From Populus alba (taxonomy: Eukaryota; Streptophyta; Magnoliopsida; Malpighiales; Salicaceae), in the NCBI RefSeq assembly GCF_005239225.2, contig NC_133302.1:3844001-3908000 (forward strand): DNA of 64,000 nt, in the 5' to 3' direction. The first letter of the stretch is position 1; the number at the start of each line of letters is the position of its first letter. The notes below the pieces were generated by a model, which was not told where the DNA came from, did no database searches, and worked only from the letters and a program-made list of their open reading frames with translations. The position numbers and the translations under genes were made by a program. Shown piece by piece: positions 9,633 through 22,290 of this stretch.

Positions 9633-12600
9633 TCCACTTCAAGAGTTAATATATAGGCTGCCTGAAGAAAGCTTAAAGTAATGAAATGGTCATTTTCAAT
9701 GATCAATTGATCATTAAATGATTGAAATGGATTGTTTTTGTTTTTTTTTTTTAACTTCTTTTAATAGTAAAATTACCCCTCCACTAAAAAAAATTGAACC
9801 GCTGGGCAACAGCTCATGTTACTTCTTCTAGTGGCCAAATCTGTTGTTCTGCCATGTTATTGGAATCGCCGCCTCACCTAGCTTTTCCTCTTGGTGCGGC
9901 ACATGATAATGATTTGTTGTTGGTGGACATTTATTTTTCTTTCTACATTCTTTTCTCTCTTTTATAGAGAAAGTGCATGTTTTTTCTATTTTTTTTAATT
10001 TTAGTCCTTATGTTTTTAATTTTTTATTCTCGTCCTTAGCCCTTAAATTACAATTTTTTATGTTATTTTTTTCTAATTCAGTCCTTATTCTTTTGATTTT
10101 TATTTTTTTTTTCTTGGTTTTTTTTATTAAAGTTTTGTTGTTTTCAATTTCATCCTTCAATCAAAGTATATGTTATTTTTTTAATTTAGCCCTTACTCTT
10201 TTGATTTCTTTTTTCTTCTGTTAAAGTGTTTTTTCTTTTTAATTTAACCCTCCAATTTAATTTTTTTTATTTTCACGTTCATTATTTTAATTACAATTTT
10301 TTGTTTGATTTATTTTTTTTGCCCAGTTTCATCCTTCAGTATTTGATTTGTTGGGGATTAAATTTCATGATTTTTCTATTTGTCATGCTTCTGATATGAT
10401 AACATGGATCACGAGTTTTAAAAGTTGACACAGTTAAGGATTGTTTTTTTCTCATTTTCTCTTATGATTTTATCATTCTACATTATTTTTTAAAAAAGAT
10501 TGATTTTGTGGTTATTTTTAATTTCTTTTCTATTGGTTTGTCTTGATCTCATGGCTCAAGTCATGGGTTTTGCAAGTCTTTTTCCAATAGAGATGTCTTT
10601 TTTTAAAAAAATGTTTTGTTTTATATTTATTTTTAAAAAAATTGTTTCCCCTTATTTTATATAGATAAGCTTTATTTAAAAAAATATATATTTATTTTAC
10701 AAAAATATTTTTTATATATTCTGTCTTGCATTGTATTTTATTTATTTTAATAAATAAATTTAATAGATACAAACGAATAAATATCTCATTTTATAAAATC
10801 AAATATCTTGATTTATATTCATCTCTTGATTTTTTCAATTTTTCTTTTAATTATTGTTAACAATTTTTTTTTGTTTATTTACATAGATAATTTTTTGTTT
10901 ATTTAATTTGATATCTAGATAAAGTTTTTTATATAAAAATATGTTAAAATAGCTGTATATCCAGATTTTTTTAAAAAAAAAATTATAACTTGCTGCAGAT
11001 TACCGAATACAGGTCAAATATTTAGTAAATAGACAAGCACACACGAAAATACACCCTTGTCTGTACTAAACGACTTGTGCCCTTCGATTTTATCTCTTCG
11101 TCAACGGGAAGATTGGTAGGTCAAAAAAATAATAATAAATATCATTGGGAAATTGAAGAGGAAGTATACAGAAGTGTTTATTTTTGTATTTTAAAAATAT
11201 TTTTAAAAAAATTTAAAATATTTTTATTTTTTATTTACTTTAAATTAATATTTTTTAGTATTTTTAGATTATTTTGATGTATTAATGTTAAAAATAATTT
11301 TTAAAAAATAAAAAAAATATATTATTTTGATATATTTTCGAATGAAAAGTATTTTAAAAAACAACAATAACCGCTCTCAAACATGCTAGCCGCAATTATA
11401 TATAAAGATTTTATATTCGAGCCTTACTCGTTGTTTCTTAAAAAAATGGTATATCAACGTTTTATTATAAAATATTTAATTATTATCTCTTGATAATAGA
11501 AACAGTAACAATAAAACCAAAAATATATTTAGTTGACACATAAAAATAATGTTTTCTTTGATATAATTTTAAAGTGAATTTTTATATTTTTAAAATAAAA
11601 AATATAAAGAAAAAATAATATTTTTTTAGAAATAATATTTTTTTTATTTCTAAAATATATTTATTAATCCAATTGTATTGAATAATATCTCAAAATGAAA
11701 TATCTTAAAGAATATCATTTCAAAGTTGGATTCCTACTGGTCTCTCATGGGTGGTTCTATGAGATTCCGTGTGTTTTCAAAATTTCTTATGATTTTCTAG
11801 TCTTCCACAATATGTGACCATAATATTGAAAGACTAGGGTATTGAACCTAGCTCTAATATTAATGTAAAAGCAATAGAAAAGGAGAATTGTTATAATTAC
11901 GCTATTCTATTACAAGGAGTCTAAGTACAAAAAACAAAAAAAAATTACAAGAAAATTGCATTAAATAAAATATATTATCTTTGAAGAAACATATATTTCC
12001 TAACAGATGGAGCATTCTCCATCATTTTATCCCTGCTGTAAAACAAATGGTTGCCTAGATCGGTTTTCCTCCCTCCCCTGACATCTAAAAGTAAATATCA
12101 TAACTCTAAAGATAACTTAACTAGTCAGGTTTTAGATTTATAATTTTATGATCACGAGGTCGAGTTTTCTCAGTCATTAAAGACTTACATGATCGTTAAT
12201 TTCAGGGCTGTGAGATTAATCAAGATACATGCATGCTGGCCTGAATATCTATATTAATAAAAAAACAAAACAGTGAACATCATAAGTTCAAGCAATAGCA
12301 AACACATCAGATTGTTGAAGGACTAAATTGTGACTATTCTCATTGTTCAGGAGCAAATGTTTACTTTACCATGGGGTCATAATCCAATAAAGCATTTCTG
12401 AACAATCAAATTAAAGTAAGTACGTGTTTGGAAAGATGGACACTACTTCCCAAACAGAGTCTAAATCAAACACATCTAAGCATCTGTCAACCATTTCAAA
12501 CAAACAGGAATAAGCAATGTATCACGAGTTTATATATTGCTATGAATAGCCGAAATTATTAAGTTTTTATTGATTGTTTTATGTAATTATCTGAACTGTG

Positions 12601-13743
12601 TTATTTAATAATTTTGATGAGGTGATATAAAAAAAATATTATTGATGAAAACAATTTTTAAAAAAAATAACAAAAAATTATTTACTTCGCCAAGCCTAAA
12701 AGGCTGATTGTTTCCATTATTATATATAATAATAATACGACACTAAAATGGTATATAAAGTCAAAAGATATTAATTAATACAAAAAAAGATTTATAGCTA
12801 CACAAACAAAAGCATTGAAAGAAGTTTTTATAATTAAAAAACTAAAATACCAAATACACAAAGCATTGAGAGAAGTTTTTATATATTTTTAGCTGAAAAA
12901 TATTTTTGAAAAACCAAAATATCCTTCCATTAATGCAAGGAAATCATGTTCCTTGCCTTCCAGCTGTGAAATCACAAGTCCATAGCCAAGATTCACAAAA
13001 ACCTGCCACAGGCTGGTATGGGGACAGAAGGACAATAATGCATGAGACGTCGGCCAGTAGGGACTCAAATCTTTCAACTGATGTTTGATTTTGTGTTCCA
13101 TGATTATTTTAAAAAATATTTTTGAATAAAAAAATATTTTTTTTTATTTTTTATATTAAAATATTTTAAAAACATTTATGAACAAGAAATAGGTGGCAGG
13201 GAAACGACAAGTTCCAATTAAAGTGACCTGGAAAACAATAAAAGCTTCCCCGCAGAGAGGTTGGTTCTGATATTGAGGTGCTAGCTCCATTTATGAACTT
13301 TGCTGATGCATCTCCAATGAAGTATGATGATTTATTGCCCAAGATTCTTTCATGCCTTACCTTTCTCTTTTATATTTCACTAGCACACCTTGCAGCCAAA
13401 TACTTGGATATAAAGTTTAAATTTTGGAATTTGATTCAAACTTCTTTTGGGTTTAGTAATTTGTAGTGTTAGTCTGTTAAAATAGCATTTGATTATTATC
13501 TTGGAATAAAATAGACGGTGAGAATATAATTAACATGTAGTTTTGTATTTTTTTATTTTAAAAATACAAGAATTCACTTCATAATTATTGGCTTGGTGTG
13601 AACTGGTGGCAGCGAATTACTTTTCTTGGGACCAGCATTTGGCCTTGCTACTGTATCTGTATGCTAAAAATTTACAACTTCTCACTTAGATATTTTTATC
13701 AACCATCGTACATACATCAATTTCTGTCAGTCTACATATTCAC
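9633..13743. other. Repeat-rich intergenic DNA
   Basis: No gene was supported over about 4.1 kb. Bases 9940-10560 are T-rich with recurring phrases such as TTTAGTCCTTA and TTTCATCCTTC. A similar sequence occurs in the opposite orientation around 40380-40900, so this is an interspersed repeat. Bases 11160-11390 are a good copy of the AT-rich repeat ending in a CCGCTCTCAAACATG motif. Short open frames here (for example 12889-13101 minus and 13278-13466 plus) have no recognisable content. Confidence 0.6.
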
Positions 13744-13957
13744 CACGATCAAGCTTGTCTAATTCTCTTTCAATCAAAAGTTCGTATGCATGCCCAGTTA
13801 GAAGTAGAACTTCTTCCTCTGGTTTTGATACGTTAATTTCCATATTTCTTCTGCAAAAGACGATCTTTAAGATCACAACTCCATAACTATAAACATCTTC
13901 TTCAAGTGCTAATCTTATTCCATTCAGGTACCATATAACCTAGCTAATGCCTCTATA
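13744..13957 (-). pseudogene. Lectin-type receptor kinase fragment
   Basis: The minus strand reads GYMVPEWNKI, then, after a one-base frame change, EEDVYSYGVVILKIVFCRRN and on to ERELDKLDR. This corresponds to kinase subdomains VIII-IX of G-type lectin S-receptor-like kinases (family pattern GYMAPEW, DVYSYGV, CCRRN). No other kinase segment is nearby. It is not part of the LRR-malectin pair, whose sequence at this position is different ([11 protein letters not shown]). It is a fragment with a frameshift and is not expected to be functional. Confidence 0.75.
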
Positions 13958-15401
13958 GCTATCGTCAAGGTTCTTGTTTTATTAGTAACTAGCAATTTTG
14001 CTTGCCCAAAATACAAAACTACGAAGAGCTAAAGGAGGATTTTGTGATCTGAAATAGATTTGCAGTCCAGACGACTGTGTTATCAGGTTAACCGATCAGC
14101 CATATTCATATGGTAAATCAATTCTTGTGGATGGAATGGCCCGAAGGAGATAGCCATGAATGCAAACCGTGTGAAATGAATGCTTTGTTTGCTAACAGTA
14201 GGAACTTTTAGTACACTGAGCCATGAACGCAAACCGTCCGAGACCCACCTTCGATGTCTAAATCAAACCCTAGTATCACTGTTTAACCCTTTTTATTTTT
14301 GTCAGGGATGTTTGTATTGTCAAGGATGTTTGTAAATTTGATCGGAGTTATTTTTTAAAATAAATTTTTGTTATAAATTATATTACAATAATATTTTTAA
14401 ATAAATTATTTTTTATATTCATTAAAAATAAATTTTCCACAAAAGTAATGAAAAACAGGTTATATCGCAACCCAAAGACCCCTAGTATAGTTTTTCACAA
14501 AAGTCTCTTGGAGAGGATAAAGAAAAGAAATAAAAAAAAGGAAATGGTGAAAAAGTTGAGGAATATTTTAGTTGTTTCATCGACATATGAATTATGTGTT
14601 AACCTGCAATATAAAATATAATTTATGAAAAAATTAAGATAAAATATGGCCCTAAGTAATTTTTTCAATAAAAAAATAAAAAATAAAAAGTGATGCTGCT
14701 TCTAGCAGTGCAACTTTTAAAAATAAAAATACAAATAAATAATTTAAAAGGTTGTGATGGGTAAAAGAATTATCTTAATTTAATATTTTAAATTTTAAAA
14801 ATATAATTTTAAAATATAATTTATATTATTCTATAATTTCTTTGGCTGAACCATTTTAAATTTTTTTATTTTGTTAAAACCAGTATAATTAATTTCTTGT
14901 TTAAAGGGATAGTGCAACCTTTATTTTATTTTATTTTAAAATTGCGTTGGTAAAAACAATGCTACCTGTTGAATTTTAGACTGCGTTGTTTCCATTAAAA
15001 TAATTAAAATTCAATAAGTTATATTAATGGAATATCACGACAGCTTTGATAATTATTTTGTAGTGGGTAAAAAATATTATGATTGCACTGATTTTTATCT
15101 TTTTTAAAAAGAGAACCTTCAGATTTCGCATGGTTTATATTATTTTTTATTCCATTTTTTATGTTTTTTTAAATTATTTTAACATACTAATATCAATAAA
15201 TTATCTTAATATATTTTTAAATAAAAATCAATTTAAACCAACAGTTGTCTCGTAAAACACCTATCCTGTGACTCCTGTCAAGTCATATACAGCTTATTTG
15301 AAGATATTTATTAATTCTACACAAAGTGAAACTCATTTCAGCTGTAAGATTGTGACTCTGAGAAGACTATTAATGGGCATCCGTACATGTTAGGATCATT
15401 A
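13958..15401. other. 3' flank of kinase copy B
   Basis: No gene was recognised. Bases 14165-14208 are an exact 44-bp match to 33585-33628 on the other side of copy B. Bases 14508-14530 nearly match the sequence beside the CACTA end at 1487. The remainder is AT-rich, with part of the interspersed AT repeat at 15120-15250. Confidence 0.5.
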
Positions 15402-15531
15402 TTAATGATCTGGATACAGATCCTGGGCTGATGAAGATGAAGGACCATCCCATGTTCTATCTGATGAATGCACGAGGGACCGAGTTTCGTCGATACTCAG
15501 GACTGAAGATTGATCAGAGTTGCCTCGGAAA
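15402..15531 (-). pseudogene. Kinase copy B, C-terminal piece of last exon
   Basis: The minus strand continues the kinase tail downstream of the Copia insertion: FRGNSDQSSVLSIDETRS, then VHSSDRTWDGPSSSS and a TAA at 15402-15404. The serine-rich tail is typical of the family. Its other half lies at 20250-20480, 4.7 kb away across the element. Confidence 0.85.
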
Positions 15532-15536
15532 CTCTT

Positions 15537-15842
15537 TGATGGAAATGAATTAAACTTAAACAATACAGTTTACGTAAAGAAAAAGAAACAGATATAAGAT
15601 GGCAGAGTTGAGTAGAAAGATCAATATTTTCATTAACTTCAAATGCCTATATATAGGCTTACATAGAACTTGAAATGCATTAGAACTCTCAACAAACTTG
15701 AGAGATTATTGGAATTGAAATCCTAGACTACACAAAATGTTTCTGCTGCAAATCCTGAAAGAGATAAACTGTTACAGAATTCAAATATGAAAAACTGATC
15801 TTAATTCTATCTTTCTAAAGGCAAAATCTCATAATTCTAACA
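15537..15842 (-). repeat. 3' LTR of Copia 1
   Basis: On the minus strand it begins TGTTAGAATTATG and ends TTTCCATCA. The first six bases contain the gag-pol stop codon TAG. Confidence 0.95.
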
Positions 15843-18800
15843 CTCCTCCTTGAGACTTGCCTTAGACAAACCAAGTTTCATCCTTAGAAATTCCAGTCTT
15901 GATCTAGGAAGAGCTTTAGTCATTATATCAGCAAGTTGAACATCTGTTGGACAGTAGTGTAGCTTTATAAGCTTGTTCTTCTCAGCTTCTCTTATAGAAT
16001 GAAACTTCACATTGATGTGCTTGGTTCTGCCATGTTGAACCGGATTTAGAGCAATAGCAATGGCAGATTTATTGTCACAATGAAGCTCAGTTTGTGAGCT
16101 TTGTTCTTGACCCAAATCAGCAAGCAATTTGTTCAACCAAATTGCTTGATTTGCAGCAGCTTCCATGGAAATATACTCTGCTTCAGCTGTTGATTGTGCC
16201 ACCACCTCTTGCTTCTTTGCATTCCAACAGATTGCACCTGAACCAATATTAAAAACATATCCAGAGGTACTCTTCATGTCATCAACACTCCCTGCCCAGT
16301 CACTGTCTGCATAACCAATCAGATTTACTCCTCCTGTCTTCAAATACCAGATGCCAAGATCAGTTGTTCCTCTGATGTACTTCAACACTCTTTTAGCAAT
16401 TCCCATGTGAATGTTGCTAGGTGAGCTCATAAACCTTAACAACAAACCAGCTAGAAACATTAAGTCAGGTCTAGTTGCTGTCAAGTATAGCAAACTGCCC
16501 ACTAGGCTTCTAAATCCAGAGGGATCTTCAAGTTTCTCACCATCATTCTTTGAAACTTTCTCATTTTGTGCTAAAGGAGTTGCTACTTCTTTGCATGACT
16601 CAAGCTTGAACTTCTTGAGTATATCAACAACATACTTCCTTTGTGAAACAAAAATACCCTAACTACATTGATGTATTTCCATTCCAAGAAAGTAGTTCAT
16701 AATGCCAAGATCAGACATTTCAAAAACATCTTGCATTTCAGTTTTGAACTCTTCCAGCAACTTTGCATTGCTTCCAGTAACTAGCATGTCATCTACATAG
16801 AGCGATATCACCAGCTGCAAACCATCTTCATCTTGTTTCAGATATAGGGTAGCTTCATTTTCACTTCTTTTGAATCCTAGTTGAATCAAATGAGTATCAA
16901 TCCTGTTGTACCAAGCCCTTGGTGCTTGTTTCAAACCATAAAGAGCTTTGTGTAGCTTGTAAACTTTGTGTTCATCACCAGCAACAACAAAGCCTTCTAG
17001 TTGCTGAATATAAATTTCCTCAAGTAGTATACCATTTAGAAAAGTAGATTTCACATCTAAATGATAAACTTTCCATCCTTTTTGTCCCGCAAGAGCAAGT
17101 AGGAGTCTTATAGTGTCATGCCTAGCTACTGATGCGAAAGTATCTCCACAATCCACTCCAGCAACTTGAGCAAAACCTTTAACAACCAATCTAGCCTTGT
17201 GTTTTAAGATTGAACCATCTGGATTGAATTTGGTTATGAAAACCCACTTCACTCCAATTGCCTTTTTATCTCCAGGAATTTCAGTCAATCTCCAAGTCCC
17301 ATTTCTTTCAATGGAATCAATTTCTGATTTCATTGCATCAATCCAAGCTGGATCTCCTGCAGCTTCAGAGTAATTTGTAGGCTCAGCATGTACAAGGTTA
17401 CATCTTTCATACACATCAGACAGTTGTCTAACCTTAAGTACTGTTGTATCTGAAGTTGCTTCAATGGCTTGATCTTCATCATCAATACTTTGTACTGGTG
17501 ATTCAAGGGCAGCTGTGATAGTCTGTTGAACTTCTTTTAAGTCCCAATTCCAGCAGGCATTTTCATCAAATTGCACATCTCTGCTAACCTGAATTTTGGC
17601 TGAATTCAGATTGAAAACTCTGTAACCTTTTGATTCTGTTGCATATCCCACAAGAATCCCTTTTTCTGCTCTAGCATCCAGTTTTCCTCTTTTGGCAGAT
17701 GGAACATGAAAATAGCACAATGATCCAAACACTTTTAAATGTTTGGCAGTAGGCCGGACTCCAGACCATGGCTCCAATGGTGTTTTGTTTTTAACAGACT
17801 TGGTTGGAAGTCTATTAAGCAGGTATACTGAAGTATTTACTGCTTCAGCCCATAGAAACCTTGGCAACTTCTTTTCAAACAATATACATCTGGACATCTC
17901 CATCACTGTTCTATTCTTCCTTTCAGAAACTCCATTCTGCTGTGGAGAGTAAGGAGTCGTCAGCTGGTGCACAATTCCAGCTTCTGAACAAAAGGCATTA
18001 AACTCCTTCGAAATATACTCTCCACCATTATCAGTTCTCAACACTTTGATCTTCTGACCACTTTGAGTTTCAGCCATGCTTTTGAAGTTTTTGAACATAA
18101 ATAAAGCTTGTGACTTGTTTTCCAGAAAATAAACCCAAGTCATTATGCTGTAGTCATCAATGAATAATATAAAATACACATTATTACTCAAAGAAGTTGT
18201 GCTCATAGGTCCACATATGTCTGAGTGAACCAGCTCCAGCATGTGTGTTGCCCTTTTGGATATACCTTTAGGAAATGGTTGTCGATGCTGCTTTCCCAGT
18301 TCACAACTTCCACATGTATGAGCAGTAACATGTATTGTAGACATATTTTCTACCATTCCAGTATCATACAGCAACTTTAATGAATTAAGATTGTAATGAC
18401 CGAATCTTTTGTGCCAAAGAATGCTTTCATCAATCTTTGCACTAAACACATGTCCATTAACAGCATCAAGCTTCAAATAGAAGTTATTACCATCCATCTT
18501 GATTTTTGCTATCTCTGAATTATGTGTATCAGTGATAAAGCAAAATTTCTCTTTAAAAGAGACTTCATAACCATTCTTAAGCATTTGTGCAACACTAAGG
18601 AGATTCTGATCTAGTTCAGGAATGTAAAGAACATTTGTGATGGTTTTAATACCTCTATTTGTGCTGACTGCAATAGTTCCTTTCCCCTTAGCTTGCACAA
18701 TATCTCCATTTCCCAGCTTAATCTTCGGTTGAACTGATCTGTCAATAGAGGAGAAAATTGACAGAAATTTGGACATGTGACTTGTGCAGCCACTGTCTAT

Positions 18801-19877
18801 AAGCCATGTATTTTGTTCAGAGGTATTGCTAGCTTGTGTTGCCATAAACAAATGCTCCTCCTCATCTTTGCTTTCTTCAGAAACATTTGCTTGTTGTTGT
18901 ATTTGTTGCTGAGGTTGCTTCTTCTTGATTCTGCAATATTTCTCACTGTGACCGAGATTATTACAGAATAAACATTGAAGAGAAGGTTTCCCCTTAAACC
19001 AGCAATCTTTCTCAGTATGGTTAGTTCTTCTGCAATAAGAACATGGTGAGAAAGTCTGTCTTTTTGAAGGTATACTTGATTTCCTTTTAGCATACTTGAC
19101 AGGTTTGTTTCTTGGTAGATTACCAGCACTCCTTTCCCTGTTGTTTGCTTGGAAAGCCCCTTCAACTGCCTCATCATCTCTCATATGAACTCTTTACTCC
19201 TGAATATGAAGTTTGCTAATTAACTCAGCAATAGTCAGACTTTGCAGATCGCAAGATTCTTCTATTGCTGAGATTTTAGCTTCAAACTTTTGAGGAACAG
19301 ACATCATAAGTTTTTCTACTACCTTATGATCTTCAAATGTGTTTCCAAGAAGCCTCATTTGATTTACAACATCCATTAATCTGCCAGAATAATCTTTGAC
19401 AAATTCATTGTCTTTCATCTTCATCAACTCAAATTCCCTCTTAAATGCAAGAAGTTTAACTGCTTTGACTCTGCTGCTGCCTTCAAATTCAATTTGAAGC
19501 TTATCCCATACCTGTTTTGGTGTTTCCAGATTCATAATTTTTGTGAAAATATGATCTGCAAGACCAGAATGAAGACAGGTAATGGCTTTGTCCTTCTTGA
19601 GTTTTTCTTCTTCATGTGCTTTCATTTGAGCAATTGTAGGATTTGCATTCAATGGTGGAGGATCAGAATCGGTTGCCACAACATTCCATAAGCCATGAGA
19701 TCTTAGATAAAATCTCATTTTGACAGCCCAAATATGATAGAGTTCTCCACTAAATATTGGAATTGCAGATACAATATTGTTTGAAGAAGACATTGACAAA
19801 AAAACAGAAAGAAAATAACTCTCAAGTGTTTCGCTCACCCTCTCTGTGTTTGCCTCACCTTCTCTTATTGTTATCAC
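15837..19877 (-). pseudogene. Copia 1 gag-pol polyprotein with two nonsense codons
   Basis: A single minus-strand frame of about 1,350 codons encodes gag (19194-19877), two CCHC zinc knuckles (CSYCRRTNHTEKDC, CLFCNNLGHSEKYC), the protease (WLIDSGCTSHM), integrase (HKRFGHYN, CGSC, DNGGEY, GVSERKN), reverse transcriptase (YVDDML) and RNase H (ADSDWAGS, AEAEYIS, RTKHIN), ending EEC. The frame is interrupted only by TAA at 19194-19196 and TAG at 16659-16661. Both are one C-to-T change from a glutamine codon, and the frame resumes directly after each. The gag start may be the first ATG at 19877 or an inner MSSSNN. The element cannot make a full polyprotein but appears recently inactivated. Confidence 0.9.
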
Positions 19878-19938
19878 TCAAAAGAAAGAAAAATTTGTTT
19901 GCCCCACAGCCTGTAGGATCTATTTACTCTGATACCAC

Positions 19939-20244
19939 TGATGGAAATGAATTAAACTTAAACAATACAGTTTACGTAAAGAAAAAGAAACAGATTTAAG
20001 ATGGCAAAGTTGAGTAGAAAGATCAATATTTTCATTAACTTCAAATGCCTATATATAGGCTTACATAGAACTTGAAATGCATTAGAACTCTCAACAAACT
20101 TGAGAGATTATTGGAATTGAAATCCTAGACTAAGCAGAATGTTTCTGCTGCAAATCCTGAAGGAGATAAACTGTTACAGAATTCAAATATGAAAAACTGA
20201 TCTTAATTCTATCTTTCTAAAGGCAAAATCTCATAATTCTAACA
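19939..20244 (-). repeat. 5' LTR of Copia 1
   Basis: It is near-identical to the LTR at 15537-15842. A primer site TGGTATCAGAGT (complement of 19926-19937) follows its end on the minus strand after one base. Confidence 0.95.
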
Positions 20245-20249
20245 CTCTT

Positions 20250-20480
20250 AAACCTCAACGAATCGTCAAATGTACTTGGATCCACGACTAATTCCTGAAC
20301 ATCACCCTTTCCTTCAAGCATTCTTACTACGGCAGACATTGTAGGTCTAAGTGCGGGAGATTGAATTGTGCATAGCAGTGCTACTTTAATCATCCTAGCT
20401 GCTTCTTTCTTCTTGAAGGCAGACCCTAATCTTGGATCAACAAGCTCCATTATGTCTCCATTTTGTTGTAAACTCAGCGC
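20250..20480 (-). pseudogene. Kinase copy B, N-terminal piece of last exon
   Basis: From the acceptor at 20481-20483 the minus strand reads ALSLQQNGDIMELVDPRLG through ALLCTIQSPALRPTMSAVV to DDSLRFK, where the Copia LTR begins. This is the C-terminal part of the kinase domain (subdomain XI arginine in ALRPTM). The reading frame is open up to the insertion. Confidence 0.9.
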
Positions 20481-20692
20481 CTGAAATAAACCACAAGGCA
20501 AAAGTAAACAGACATGTAGCTGTTTTACTGTCTCATGTTCGAGGAGTCCGTTCTTGATTAGATGAGACAACTTAAGCAGTGAATTAATGTTAAGGTGGTT
20601 CTCGGAAGTATTCTGTCTTCGAAGATGTCAGACCTAGTCTGCTTTGGAGCTTAAGTTGCCTGCAAGGAGTAAATGGGTATGACACAACTTAC

Positions 20693-20843
20693 CCAATCTA
20701 GGAGGCATACGAAACTTTCATTATGTTGGAAGCTCATGTTGCTCATCCCAGCAACAATTTCCAGTGCGACAATACCGAAACTGTAAACATCTGCCTTGTA
20801 GGTCAAGCGACCATATAAAGCATATTCTGGTGCCATGTATCCC
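20693..20843 (-). pseudogene. Kinase copy B, exon with APE motif
   Basis: This exon encodes [19 protein letters not shown] followed by [16 protein letters not shown] and VCLLDW, covering kinase subdomains VIII-IX. Acceptor CAG and donor GTAAGT are present. The solo LTR at 20872 lies in the intron just upstream. Confidence 0.9.
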
Positions 20844-20871
20844 CTGAACAGAAAGAATAACACCACAACCT

Positions 20872-21384
20872 TGATGGGGCGGAATCCGGGACCGGTGATG
20901 TACTGATCATTGCTCATCGGAGGGGTAAGCACACTGAGACACAATATTTAACGTGGTTCGGCAAATTGCCTACATCCACGGGAGAGGTTCATTTTATTTA
21001 GAGATAGAGAAAGAATACAACACATGGAGGAGGATCACATTCACTCAACTCCCATCTCTCATTGCTACATAGGGCAGCAGCTGCTGGTGGCAGCAGGGCT
21101 GCTGATGGCAGCCCTTCTCTTTCTTTCTCTCTTCTTCTCTCTACATGTCTCACAACTCTCACACTTTGCTCTTTAAGATCATGCCTCTTTTATAGGCATC
21201 AATGGCAGCTCCTCTTGCTCCTTTGTCATCAATGGTGGCTGCCAAACTCATCTCTTCTTCAACAAAGGTGGCTGCCAACTTCTTCTCTTCTTCAACAATG
21301 GTGGCTACCAAAGTCAAGGTTGGTGGTTGCCACCAACAAGCCTCCTTCTTTGACAATGTCAACATAATTGGCAATATTCCAACA
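20872..21384 (-). mobile_element. Solo LTR in a kinase intron
   Basis: A 513-bp TG...CA sequence (minus strand TGTTGGAATATTGCC to CCGCCCCATCA) is flanked by a perfect 5-bp duplication AACCT at 20867-20871 and 21385-21389. No internal region or coding sequence lies inside. The minus strand has a CTATAAAAGAGG TATA box near 21185-21196, giving the orientation. Copy A has no such sequence in the matching intron. This is what unequal recombination between the two LTRs of a full element leaves. The original family was not identified. Confidence 0.9.
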
Positions 21385-21617
21385 AACCTTAGCAAAAACA
21401 GTAAACAATGCTAAATTTGGAGCAACTCACTTGTAATGGTACTAACTTTTCAGGAATTATACCCATCTATATCATAATTATTGTATTATAATTGGTCTAC
21501 AGGAGCAGTCACATATCAGTTTTGTTTAACCGAATGACTTGAAAAAGAATGGCTGCAGCACTTCTAAGACTATGTGAAAAGGCTAGCTGGATAGGAAATG
21601 AGATAACAGAAACTCAC

Positions 21618-22044
21618 ATTGTTCCAGCAACTCTGGTGGAGATATGGGTGTTGTCCTCCTCGTCAAGCTTTGCCATGCCAAAATCAGATATTTTGGCATT
21701 CATGTTCCCGTCAAGGAGAACATTGGTAGTTTTTATGTCTCTGTGAACAATTTTGAGTGTGGACTCCTCATGCAGGAAAGCTAGACCTTTTGCTATATCA
21801 ACACAAATCCTCTGTCTTGTAGGCCAGTCTAGATTTAGTTGGCATGTGCAAGGCTATTGTTTTCCATGTATTCATAAACCAGTAGTAGTTCCTTCCCATT
21901 GATGCAACATCCATACAATCTAACAAGATTTGGGTGTTGCAAAGCAGAAATCATGCCTATTTCGTTCACAAATTCACGATTTCCTTGCTTTGATTTTGCT
22001 GACAGCTGCTTAACCGCAATTATAGTACCATCTGATAGTACTCC
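21618..22044 (-). pseudogene. Kinase copy B, two catalytic exons fused out of frame
   Basis: The upstream exon (starting 22044) encodes [19 protein letters not shown] with the catalytic lysine and runs to [13 protein letters not shown]. The next exon encodes [18 protein letters not shown], the VHRDIK loop and ISDFGMAKL and ends at a GTGAGT donor. In copy A these are separated by an intron (6234-6364). Here the intron and several codons on both sides are missing, the pieces meet near 21838-21841, and the frame does not carry across: a TAA follows at once. Confidence 0.85.
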
Positions 22045-22171
22045 CTAGAATGAGAATCATTTTAGATAAATGAGGAAATGGATTCATTTAGGTCAATCTT
22101 CCATGGTATGGAATTGTAGGAAAAAGAAAGTAATCGATTAGCAGCTAGATCAAAGTCAAGGCTGTCATTAC

Positions 22172-22290
22172 TTTGTAGACAGCACCAAAACCACCTTCTC
22201 CAAGCTTGTTTGCTGGATCAAAGTCATTTGTTGCAGCTTTGATTTGTTTGAAGGTAAAGATACCAGTTAGCAGATCTAGCCCAACAAGTT
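22172..22290 (-). pseudogene. Kinase copy B, glycine-loop exon
   Basis: It encodes [20 protein letters not shown], then [13 protein letters not shown], the ATP-binding glycine loop. Splice sites CAG and GTAATG are present. Confidence 0.9.

Larger units (their letters stand above)
15537..20244 (-). mobile_element. Copia LTR retrotransposon 1 (complete, with stops)
   Basis: Two 306-bp LTRs (15537-15842 and 19939-20244) differ at about six positions by eye. The 5-bp target duplication CTCTT flanks the element at 15532-15536 and 20245-20249. The minus strand carries a primer site after the 5' LTR, one long gag-pol frame and a purine-rich AAGGAGGAG tract before the 3' LTR. The domain order protease-integrase-RT-RNase H identifies it as Ty1/Copia. 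The element lies in the last exon of kinase copy B, in the same orientation as the gene. Confidence 0.95.
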
